This document shows, one piece after another, positions 49,101 through 57,640 of a DNA stretch of 64,000 bases. The DNA comes from DASRDZ01 sp035652335 (lineage in GTDB: Bacteria; Chloroflexota; Dormibacteria; Aeolococcales; Aeolococcaceae): the NCBI GenBank assembly GCA_035652335.1, contig DASRDZ010000039.1, positions 18,732 through 82,731 on the forward strand, read 5' to 3'. Every line of letters starts with the position of its first letter. Within the stretch, counting starts at the first letter, position 1. Below the pieces are notes generated by a model that was given only the letters and a program-made list of their open reading frames with translations, had not been told where the DNA came from and did no database searches. The position numbers and the translations under genes were made by a program.

Positions 49101-49497
49101 GTCTTCGCTCCATCTGCTTGGTGACGTACTCGACGATCTCGCTCAGCGGAGCGCCGGGTGTGAAGATGCGGGCCACGCCCAGCCGCTCCAGCTCCACCAC
49201 GTCCTCCGGCGGGATGATGCCGCCGCCGAACACGGTGATCTCCTCGGCGCCCAGCTCGCGGAGGTGCCGCAGCGTCTCGGGGAAGAGCGTCATGTGCGCG
49301 CCACTCAGGATGCTGAGCCCGACGCCGTCGACGTCCTCCTGGATGGCGGTGTGCGCGATCATCTCCGGCGTCTGCCGCAGCCCCGCGTAGATCACCTCCA
49401 CGCCCGCGTCGCGCAGTGCGCGCGAGATCACCTTGATGCCGCGGTCGTGCCCGTCGAGCCCCACCTTGGCGGTGAGGACGCGGATGGGCGGACTCAC
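49081..49497 (-). CDS. Cobalamin-binding small subunit of an acyl-CoA mutase
   Basis: This 138-residue protein has the B12 base-off motif DxHxxG in GLDGHDRGIKV (Asp15, His17, Gly20), then GLSILSGAH and VFGGGIIPPEDV, the standard markers of the B12-binding domain of methylmalonyl-CoA mutase relatives. In the isobutyryl-CoA and 2-hydroxyisobutyryl-CoA mutases the domain is likewise a separate small protein. Its large subunit is encoded at 49838, with a SnoaL-like gene between. It overlaps that gene by 4 bases and the flavoprotein gene by 20. Confidence 0.93.
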   Translation of the reverse strand: MSPPIRVLTAKVGLDGHDRGIKVISRALRDAGVEVIYAGLRQTPEMIAHTAIQEDVDGVGLSILSGAHMTLFPETLRHLRELGAEEITVFGGGIIPPEDVVELERLGVARIFTPGAPLSEIVEYVTKQMERRHARVDA

Positions 49498-49837
49498 GCG
49501 CCGGCCACGGCCGGGACGTCCACCACCATGCAGATGCGCATCGACCGGATCTCGCCGTCCTCGACCTGGAAGACGTCGACGGCGTTGGCGATGTGCTCGG
49601 TGGTGCCGGCGTTGATCACCGCCGCCACGGTGGGCAGGTTGACGAAGAGCCCGACCACCTGCGGGTTCGGCTTGGTCACCTCGACCACGTTCTTGTAGAA
49701 GGCGCGGATGGCGTCCCGTCCCCGGTGCACGCCGTCGTGCGAGTAGAGGGTCGCGTCCTCCGCGTAGAGGTCGGCGACGCGGATGTCGCGGGCGCGCACC
49801 CGTGCGAAGACGGAGGTGACGATCTCTTCAGGTGTCA

Positions 49838-49838
<1 letters not shown>
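49494..49838 (-). CDS. SnoaL-like/ketosteroid isomerase-fold protein
   Basis: ATG 49838 (MTPEEIVTSVF) gives 114 residues and shares a TGATG junction with the mutase stop; ATG 49847 is an alternative. The cone-shaped alpha+beta fold is indicated by VADLYAEDATLYSHDGVHRGRDAIRAFY and the final strands VDVFQVEDGEIRSMRICMV. Such proteins include isomerases, hydrolases and non-catalytic partners. The position between the two mutase subunit genes suggests it handles the same substrate. No catalytic assignment is possible from the sequence. Confidence 0.82.
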
Positions 49839-51461
<1,623 letters not shown>

Positions 51462-51475
<14 letters not shown>

Positions 51476-51490
51476 CATAGTCATCATACT
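51462..51490 (+). promoter_or_regulatory. Repeated promoter/operator block, copy 3 (divergent mutase and amidohydrolase operons)
   Basis: On the + strand TTGAAG (51462-51467) and CATACT (51485-51490) are 17 bases apart and serve the amidohydrolase at 51565. The block aligns without gaps to copies 1 and 2 (ATCATAGT in the spacer and ATACTTCC at the end). On the - strand TATGAT (51488-51483) is 7 bases before ATG 51475 of the mutase gene and may give a leaderless message. Confidence 0.72.
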
Positions 51491-51564
51491 TCCCGGTGGG
51501 CGCCGGCGGCGAGGCGGTGTCCGGCCACGGCCACGGACAGAGCGGACAGAGCAGAGGTACGGCG

Positions 51565-52758
51565 ATGGGCAAGCGCTACCAGGTCATCTCCGCCGACGGG
51601 CACAACGAGATCCCCGTCGACCGCTGGATCCACAAGGTGCCGGAGGAGAAGCGGCACGCCATGCCCCAGCTGGTCAAGCACGAGGACGGTGCGGACAAGT
51701 GGCGCATCGAGGTGGACGGCCAGCGCTGGGAGCGCAGCGCCAGCGGCAACCTGGTGGCCGACTGGGACTACGACGAGTTCCTCCCCGCCAAGCCGCGCTA
51801 CTACCGTGAGGACGGCTCGCGCCGGCCGGGCAGCGGCGACGCCCTGCAGCGCCTCCAGGAGCAGGACCTCGACGGCGTCGACGCCGAGATCCTCTTCCCG
51901 CCCGTCTACAGCCCGATCTTCTTCCGCAACCAGCTCAAGGACGTCGACCCCGAGGCGCACCACGCCTTCATCAGGGGCTACAACGACTACCTCGCCGACG
52001 AGTACTGCCCCGTCGCCCCCGACCGCCTGATCGGCGTGGCCATGCTCCCCGAGACCGGCGTCGACGACGCCATCGCCGAGATGGCCCGCATCAAGGACAA
52101 GGGGCTGCGCGCGGTGGCCCTGGCCACCTGGCCGAACGGCTCGATGTTCTACGAGCCGCAGGACGACAAGTTCTTCGGCGCCGCCCTCGACCTCGACGTC
52201 AAGCTCTCACCGCACGGCACCTTCGGCGGCATCCGCCCCGTGCCGCCGGGCTCGGCCAGCCTGAGCCGCGACACCCTGGCGGCGAGCGGCGGCTTCGGCC
52301 CCTCGTACACCATCGGCCAGCTCATCGTCTACGGCGTCTTCGACCGCTTCCCTGACCTCAAGGTCTACTTCGCCGAGACCCAGGCGGGATGGCTGCCCCA
52401 CGTGCTCAACTGGACCGACGAGTTCTACCGCCGCTGGAACCACTACGTCGCCCTCGACCTGGCCAGGATGCCCAGCGAGTACTACCGCGACCACTGCAAG
52501 TTCAGCTTCATCGTCGACCGCATGGCGATGATCCTGCGCCAGTACATCGGCATCGACATGCTGATGTTCGGCACCGACTTCCCCCACAGCGTGGGCAGCT
52601 TCCCGCACACCCGCGACTGGCTCGAGGACCTCTTCGAGGGCGTGCCCGAGGACGAGCGCCGCAAGGTGCTGGTCGACAACGTCTGCGAGTTCTTCGACCT
52701 CGACCCCAACGCCGACCTGACCGAGACGCCACAGGCGCAGCCCGTGGGGGTCGCCTGA
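51565..52758 (+). CDS. Amidohydrolase family 2 protein
   Basis: ATG 51565 (MGKRYQVISADGHNEIP) gives 397 residues; a start at 51496 lies next to the promoter and is less likely. It shares with the protein at 21989 the blocks VISADGH, LQRLQEQDLDGVDAEILFPPV, DRLIGVAMLPETGVDDAIAEM, KLSPHGTFGG, YFAETQAGWLP and MFGTDFPHSVGSFPHTR. The usual ETHAGW His is Gln here (ETQAGW), a change in a normally conserved site. It is followed by the IEHLYY partner gene through a TGATG junction. Confidence 0.86.
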   Translation: MGKRYQVISADGHNEIPVDRWIHKVPEEKRHAMPQLVKHEDGADKWRIEVDGQRWERSASGNLVADWDYDEFLPAKPRYYREDGSRRPGSGDALQRLQEQDLDGVDAEILFPPVYSPIFFRNQLKDVDPEAHHAFIRGYNDYLADEYCPVAPDRLIGVAMLPETGVDDAIAEMARIKDKGLRAVALATWPNGSMFYEPQDDKFFGAALDLDVKLSPHGTFGGIRPVPPGSASLSRDTLAASGGFGPSYTIGQLIVYGVFDRFPDLKVYFAETQAGWLPHVLNWTDEFYRRWNHYVALDLARMPSEYYRDHCKFSFIVDRMAMILRQYIGIDMLMFGTDFPHSVGSFPHTRDWLEDLFEGVPEDERRKVLVDNVCEFFDLDPNADLTETPQAQPVGVA

Positions 52759-53210
52759 TGATCGCGGCACCCGTCGCCACCCTCAACGTCACCGTGCGCA
52801 CCAGCCGGATGCCCCACGGCTCCGAGTTCAAGCGCATCACCAAGGCGATCGAGCACCTCTACTACCTGACGCTGTTCAGCTCGGTCCCCGACTACGCACG
52901 GCGCGGCGACGCCTGGCAGTCCTGGCTCGACGCGGGCACCGACCTGGCGGTGCGCGAGGCGCCCAAGGCGGTCGCGCGGGAGGACCGCTACGTCGAGTCG
53001 GTCTACTCCGGGGCGCGCGAGATCCGCTTCGCGGTGCACGGCAACGCCCAGGCGCTGGAGCAGCTCAGCGAGCTGCTCCACTCGCCGTCGACCATCGCCT
53101 CCAGCCTGCAGGTCCCGGCGGGACGCTTCCAGGAGCTGGTGCAGCAGAGCGTGGCGTCGCTCAGCGTGGGTGACGTCACCGGCATCGAGGTGACCCTCGC
53201 CGGCCGCTAG
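52758..53210 (+). CDS. Small amidohydrolase-partner protein with IEHLYY motif (unknown function)
   Basis: ATG 52758 gives 150 residues, coupled to the amidohydrolase through TGATG. The segment KAIEHLYYLTLFSSVP aligns with KGIEHFYYALAFTSSG of the protein at 21397. REIRFAVHGNAQALEQLSELLH matches KVFDVTCTAADATTLQALSTLLRH in layout, and both end with a Gly-Val/Ile-Glu segment (VTGIEVTL). No known family was recognised. The repeated gene order next to related hydrolases points to a conserved two-gene unit. A role as a subunit or regulator is an inference. Confidence 0.65.
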   Translation: MIAAPVATLNVTVRTSRMPHGSEFKRITKAIEHLYYLTLFSSVPDYARRGDAWQSWLDAGTDLAVREAPKAVAREDRYVESVYSGAREIRFAVHGNAQALEQLSELLHSPSTIASSLQVPAGRFQELVQQSVASLSVGDVTGIEVTLAGR

Positions 53211-53238
53211 AGCCCGCGGCCGGCGCAGCCCGTGGCCG

Positions 53239-53268
53239 AACGCCCCGCCGCAGCAGCGGCGGGGCGTT
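53239..53268. terminator. Strong hairpin between convergent genes
   Basis: A perfect 13-base stem (AACGCCCCGCCGC with its complement) has a tetraloop AGCA. It lies between the stop of the partner gene (53210) and the stop of the - strand gene at 53282, so it could end transcripts from both sides. There is no clear T-run. Confidence 0.65.
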
Positions 53269-53281
53269 CATGGCACGCGGG

Positions 53282-53731
53282 TCAGCGCCGCGGCGTCATG
53301 TCCAGGTCGGGCGGCGGCGCGTCCGGCACCTTCCAGCGCAGGAACGCCTTGTCATACAGCTCGTGGTAGGCGTTGGCGGCGTCGACCATGGCCTGGAAGG
53401 CGGTCTCGAAGGCGCCCCAGTCCTCGGCGCTGATCGCCTTCTGCACCGCGGCGCACTCGCCGGCGATGAACTTGTCCATGTTGTCGCTGTACTTGGGGCG
53501 CAGGAACGCGGCCTTCTCCATGAGGCCGATGGCCTCCTTGAGCTGGAAGGCGGCGAGCTGCTTGTTGTGCGCCTTGCCGGCGTACCAGCACTTCCAGATG
53601 CGCGCCCCGATCAGCGGCATCATCTCGGCCATGCCGGGCAGCACCAGTCCCAGGTTGCTGAGGTCGAAGGTGCCCTTGCCGGTGTCGATGACGTGGTCGT
53701 GGTCGGAGCCGGCCGGCTGCGCGCTGGCCAT
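53282..53731 (-). CDS. Helical protein of unknown function
   Basis: This 149-residue, mostly helical soluble protein was not recognised. It has an aromatic/basic stretch (GARIWKCWYAGKAHNKQLA) and amphipathic helices (AAFQLKEAIGLMEKAAFLR, AFQAMVDAANAYHELYDKAFL). It is joined to the amidohydrolase at 53731 by a one-base overlap (TGATG), so it should work with that enzyme. It is therefore a second type of small amidohydrolase partner, different in sequence from the IEHxYY proteins. Conserved His or metal motifs are not obvious. Confidence 0.6.
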   Translation of the reverse strand: MASAQPAGSDHDHVIDTGKGTFDLSNLGLVLPGMAEMMPLIGARIWKCWYAGKAHNKQLAAFQLKEAIGLMEKAAFLRPKYSDNMDKFIAGECAAVQKAISAEDWGAFETAFQAMVDAANAYHELYDKAFLRWKVPDAPPPDLDMTPRR

Positions 53732-54858
53732 CAGGCGGGCACCTTGACGCCGTAGGCGCGGAGCGCGTTGCCGGCGAGGATGGCGTGCTTGCGGTCTTCG
53801 GGCAGTCCCTTGGTCAAGGTCTCGATGTACTCCTTCGACTTGGGCCAGAGGGTGACGCTGTGAGGATAGTCGGTGGAGAACATCGCCGACCTGGCCACCA
53901 CCTCGTGGTCGCGGGCCAGCTCGAAGCCGACGTTGTCGTCGAGGGTGGTGCAGAAGACGTTCTCGCCGACGAAGGCGGTGGGATTGGTCTCCAGCGGGAT
54001 GCCGCTCCAGTGCCGCTGGCGCTCGTACTCCTGCTCCATCATCTGCACCCAGAAGGGGATCCAGCCGCAGTTCACCTCGCCGGCGACGAAGTGCAGGTCG
54101 GGGAAGCGCTGGAAGAGGCCGGTGAAGATGAGGTTGGTGAGCAGCGGGGTGTCGGCGAGGAAGCGGTAGACGATGCCGGCCACGTTGGTGCCCGGTGTCA
54201 CCAGGTCGATGACCTCGCTCTTGGGCGGCCGGCCCCCCATGGTGCGGTGCACCGACGCGGCCATCCCGGCCTCGCTGAGCACCTTCCAGAAGGGGTCGTA
54301 GTACGGGTCGTGATAGGGATGCTCTGCGTAGAAGGGGAGCAGCACGCCGCGCGCGCCCTTGGCGGCCACCCGCTCGGTCTCGGCGAGCAGCTCGTCCATG
54401 CCGTCGTCGACGGGGACGAGCGGCAGGCCCCAGAGGCGGTTGGAGTCGGCGGCGCAGAAGTCGTCGAGCAGCCAGTCGTTGGCGGCACGCATCACCGCCA
54501 GGGCGAACTCGCGGTCCTCCATGGTGAAGACCACCAGGGACGAGGGGTAGACGACCGCGGCGTCGACGCCGTCGACGTCCATGTCCTTGAGATGCGCGGC
54601 GCCGTCGTAGTTGCCCGGCAGGATCTCGTCGAGGGTCAGCCCGCTGCGCTTGTAGTTCTCGTAGGGGATCCCGGCCATGGCGTTGAGCCCGAAGGTGAAG
54701 GTGGGCGGCTTGCCGTCGTAGCTCCAGCCGTCGCCCCCGTCCGGCCCGCGCATGATCCGGGGCTTGCGGTCCTGGAACCTGGCCGGCAGGCGGTCGAAGG
54801 CGTCAGGAGCCTCGACGAGGTGATTGTCGGTGGAGATCACGCGGTAATCCGGGCTCAT
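53731..54858 (-). CDS. Amidohydrolase family 2 protein
   Basis: ATG 54858, with GAGGAG upstream, gives 375 residues. It is a close paralogue of the protein at 45104: VISTDNHLVEAPDAFDRLPAR, GFGLNAMAG-type segment (here TFTFGLNAMAG), LTLDEILPGNYDGAAHLKDM, SVHRTMGGR, FVAGEVNCGWIPFW and STDYPHSVTLWPKSKEY. The C-terminal Asp of the metal site is in STDYPHS. It probably acts on a related substrate. It is followed by a small helical gene and is divergent from a binding-protein gene across a 167-base gap with a good + strand promoter. Confidence 0.87.
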   Translation of the reverse strand: MSPDYRVISTDNHLVEAPDAFDRLPARFQDRKPRIMRGPDGGDGWSYDGKPPTFTFGLNAMAGIPYENYKRSGLTLDEILPGNYDGAAHLKDMDVDGVDAAVVYPSSLVVFTMEDREFALAVMRAANDWLLDDFCAADSNRLWGLPLVPVDDGMDELLAETERVAAKGARGVLLPFYAEHPYHDPYYDPFWKVLSEAGMAASVHRTMGGRPPKSEVIDLVTPGTNVAGIVYRFLADTPLLTNLIFTGLFQRFPDLHFVAGEVNCGWIPFWVQMMEQEYERQRHWSGIPLETNPTAFVGENVFCTTLDDNVGFELARDHEVVARSAMFSTDYPHSVTLWPKSKEYIETLTKGLPEDRKHAILAGNALRAYGVKVPA

Positions 54859-54892
54859 CGAGCGCTCCTCTGCGGGTCTTTCCCCTGGTGAG

Positions 54893-54921
54893 TTGCCACT
54901 GGGAGTATCTATGAATATAGT
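54893..54921 (+). promoter_or_regulatory. Sigma70-type promoter of the binding-protein gene at 55026
   Basis: TTGCCA (54893-54898) and TATAGT (54916-54921) are 17 bases apart. The region TGAATATAGTA (54912-54922) is repeated at 63605-63615 upstream of the closely related gene at 63661. Confidence 0.72.
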
Positions 54922-55025
54922 ACATATCATCGTGAGCCCCTGCCCGGCAATTGGGGGGCCCACCAGCCCGCGCGCGCTCGTCGCGCCTGTCCAGACGCAG
55001 GTTGGCGACCAGGAGGAGCATCGTC

Positions 55026-56285
55026 ATGCAAGTGCCGTTCCAAGAGCCCCCGAGCCGGCAGCGCAGGAAGAAGGGCTTCACGCTGGCCATGGCCGGCTCC
55101 ACCCTGGTGATCGGCCTGGCGGCCTGCGGTTCCTCGAACAACTCGACGAGCGGCAACAGCAGCTCCTCCACCGCCTCGGCGGCGAGCTGCGACTCGCCGG
55201 GCATCACCGCCAACTCCATCACCATCGGCGTGCTCATGCCGCTGAGCGGTGCCGGCGTCACCCAGCGCGCCGGCTGGAACGACGGCGTCAACGCCTACTT
55301 CGACCAGCTCAACGCCGCGGGCGGCATCAACCACCGCACCGTCAACGTGGTCGTCGACGACGACAAGTCGACGGCCAGCGGCTCCCTCGACTCGGGCAAG
55401 GACCTGGTCGAGAACAAGAGCGCCTTCTCGGTCATCGAGGCTCCCCTCGAGGACGGCGCCCTCGACTACTTCCAGGCGCAGGGCGTGCCCGACGTGGGCT
55501 GGTCGACCACCGACGTGGGCGCCAAGCACAGCAACTTCTTCAGCATCAGCGGTGCGGTCATCCCCGGCACCGGCAGCACGGCGCTGCCCCAGTTCATGAA
55601 GAACCAGGGTGCGACCAACGCGGCCAACTTCACCGTGGCCGACCCGCAGGCGACCGCGGCCGGCCAGATCTTCGCCAAGGAGGCGGCGCAGGTCGGCCTC
55701 GGCGTCGGGTACTCGCGCTTCAACGTCCCCTTCGTCCCGGGTGACTTCACCGCCGACGCGCAGGCCATGAAGTCCAAGGGCATCGACGCCGCCGCACTGG
55801 CCATCACCAACAACGTGGCCATCGCCCTGTACAAGTCGGCCAAGCAGGCCGGCGTCACCTTCAAGGCCTTCGTCTTCCCCAACTTCTACGACCCCGTCGC
55901 CGTGCAGCAGGTCGGCGCCGACGTGGCCGGCACCTTCACCGGCCTCAACGCCGCGCCGTTCGAGCTGAAGCTGCCCGAGTCGGTCAAGTTCCAGGACGCG
56001 ATGCAGAAGTACCAGCCCAACGGCAAGGCCAACCTGCTCGCCTTCACCGGCTGGCTCTCGGCCGACTTCACCACCGAGATCCTGCAGTCGCTGGGCGGCT
56101 GCCCGACGCGCAGCGCCTTCATCAGCGCCATGCAGACCAAGGGCTACGACGGCCACGGGACCATCGGCACCACCATCAAGTTCCACCAGCCCGACCTCTG
56201 CAGCTGGTACGCCAAGATCACCGCCACCGGCTACCAGCCGGTGGGCAGCACCGCCACCTGCGGGACCCAGGTCTCGGCGAGCTAG
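55026..56285 (+). CDS. Liv-type ABC transporter substrate-binding lipoprotein
   Basis: ATG 55026, behind AGGAGGAG, gives 419 residues. The lipobox LAAC has Cys34, followed by a Ser/Asn linker. The type 1 binding fold includes ITIGVLMPLSGAGVTQRAGW, GGINHRTVNVVVDDDKST, GWSTTDVGAKHSNFFSIS and FTGWLSADFTTEILQ. No permease is adjacent, so it probably shares the fused transporter at 34135 or one outside the window. It is closely similar to the gene at 63661: 127 bases (55251-55377) are identical. A strong terminator follows the gene. Confidence 0.9.
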   Translation: MQVPFQEPPSRQRRKKGFTLAMAGSTLVIGLAACGSSNNSTSGNSSSSTASAASCDSPGITANSITIGVLMPLSGAGVTQRAGWNDGVNAYFDQLNAAGGINHRTVNVVVDDDKSTASGSLDSGKDLVENKSAFSVIEAPLEDGALDYFQAQGVPDVGWSTTDVGAKHSNFFSISGAVIPGTGSTALPQFMKNQGATNAANFTVADPQATAAGQIFAKEAAQVGLGVGYSRFNVPFVPGDFTADAQAMKSKGIDAAALAITNNVAIALYKSAKQAGVTFKAFVFPNFYDPVAVQQVGADVAGTFTGLNAAPFELKLPESVKFQDAMQKYQPNGKANLLAFTGWLSADFTTEILQSLGGCPTRSAFISAMQTKGYDGHGTIGTTIKFHQPDLCSWYAKITATGYQPVGSTATCGTQVSAS

Positions 56286-56308
56286 ACCCAGGCACACTCC
56301 AACCGGGG

Positions 56309-56347
56309 AGCCGCCGTCACGCAGGGTGACGGCGGCTCTTCCTTTTC
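56309..56347 (+). terminator. Rho-independent-type terminator after the binding-protein gene
   Basis: A perfect 12-base stem, AGCCGCCGTCAC (56309-56320) with GTGACGGCGGCT (56326-56337), has a 5-base loop and is followed by CTTCCTTTTC. This is the best terminator in the window and separates the binding-protein gene from the MFS gene at 56396. Confidence 0.85.
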
Positions 56348-56395
56348 AACCACCAAGCGCCCGCGCTTCGCTGGTCACTATCATCAGCAATACCG

Positions 56396-57640
56396 ATGCA
56401 GCGACACAGGTACTTCCTCATCCTGGGCGTCCTCACCCTGTTCACGCCGCTGTCCATCGACATGTACCTGCCGGCGCTGCCGACGATGGCGCACGACCTC
56501 CACGCCGGCGCCTCGGAGGTGAACCTCACCCTCACCACCTTCCTGCTCGGGCTCGCCCTGGGGCAGCTGCTCACCGGCCCCGTCAGCGACGCGGTGGGAC
56601 GCCGCACTCCGATCTACGTCGGCATCGTCGGCTACGGGCTCGCCTCGCTCGCCTGCGCCTTCGTGCCCTCGATCTACGCGCTGATCCTGCTGCGCGCGCT
56701 GCAGGGCTTCGCGGGCGCGGCCGCCGTGGCGGTGGGTCGCGCGATCGTGCGCGACCTCTTCTCCGGCGTGGAGGCGGCGCGCTTCTTCTCCCTGCTCATG
56801 GTGATCACCGGGCTGGCGCCCATCCTCGCGCCCACCATCGGCGGCCAGCTGCTGCGACTCACCTCGTGGCGCGGCGTCTTCGTCGTGCTCGCCGCGGCCG
56901 GAGCCCTGATCGGCGCCGCCGTGGTGGCCTGGCTGCCCGAGACGCTGCCCCAGGAGCGGCGCCGCAGCGGCGGGCTCGCCGACACCGGGCGCGCCTTCCG
57001 CGAGCTGCTCGCCGATCGCTCCTTCGTGGGCTACTGCCTGGGCTGCGGGCTCGCCTTCGCCACCATCTTCGCCTACATCTCGGGATCGTCGTTCGTGCTG
57101 CAGGGCGTGTACGGGATGTCGCCTCAGCTGTTCGGGCTCGTCTTCGGCGTCAACGCGGTGGGCTTCGTCGGCGGCACCCAGGTCAACCGCTGGCTGGCGA
57201 CGCGGGTGTCGCTGACACGCTTGCTCACCCTGGGCCTGGCGGGCTCGGCGGTGAGCGCGGTGGCGCTGCTGATCGTCAGCTCAGGGCATCTCGGCACCGG
57301 CGCCGTCCTGGTGCCGCTCTTCACCAACATGGTGAGCCTGGGCTTCGTGCTGCCCAACTCGACCGCGCTGGCGATGAATCGCCACGCCGATGCGGCGGGC
57401 ACCGCGTCCGCGCTGCTCGGCGGCGTGCAGATGGCCTCGGGCGCGAGCATCGCGCCGCTGGTTGGCGTCGCCGGTGCGTCCGCCTACCCCATGGCCATCG
57501 CAATGGTGGCGCTCAGCCTGGGCTCGCTCGGTGCGGTGACGCTGCTGGCCGGCGCTCCGCCCGCAGCCGTGCCCGAAGCGATTCCGTCGCCGGCAGGTCG
57601 ACCGACAGCCCTTCCGGATCCGCAACCGGATCCCCGCTGA
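56396..57640 (+). CDS. MFS exporter of the Bcr/CflA family
   Basis: This 414-residue, 12-helix protein starts at ATG 56396. Near the start it has LTLFTPLSIDMYLPALPTM, the family hallmark with the acidic residue in helix 1, and between helices 2 and 3 LLTGPVSDAVGRRTPI. Bcr/CflA proteins export drugs such as bicyclomycin, or small metabolites. The last 30 or so residues are Pro-rich and overlap the end of the facing hyuB gene by 128 bases, which is unusually long. It is probably transcribed alone, since a terminator precedes it. Confidence 0.86.
   Translation: MQRHRYFLILGVLTLFTPLSIDMYLPALPTMAHDLHAGASEVNLTLTTFLLGLALGQLLTGPVSDAVGRRTPIYVGIVGYGLASLACAFVPSIYALILLRALQGFAGAAAVAVGRAIVRDLFSGVEAARFFSLLMVITGLAPILAPTIGGQLLRLTSWRGVFVVLAAAGALIGAAVVAWLPETLPQERRRSGGLADTGRAFRELLADRSFVGYCLGCGLAFATIFAYISGSSFVLQGVYGMSPQLFGLVFGVNAVGFVGGTQVNRWLATRVSLTRLLTLGLAGSAVSAVALLIVSSGHLGTGAVLVPLFTNMVSLGFVLPNSTALAMNRHADAAGTASALLGGVQMASGASIAPLVGVAGASAYPMAIAMVALSLGSLGAVTLLAGAPPAAVPEAIPSPAGRPTALPDPQPDPR

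Noticed and set aside
51476..51564. Possible cobalamin riboswitch before the B12-dependent mutase
   Set aside because: The space to the divergent gene is under 90 bases and is occupied by promoter elements; no B12-box-like sequence was seen.
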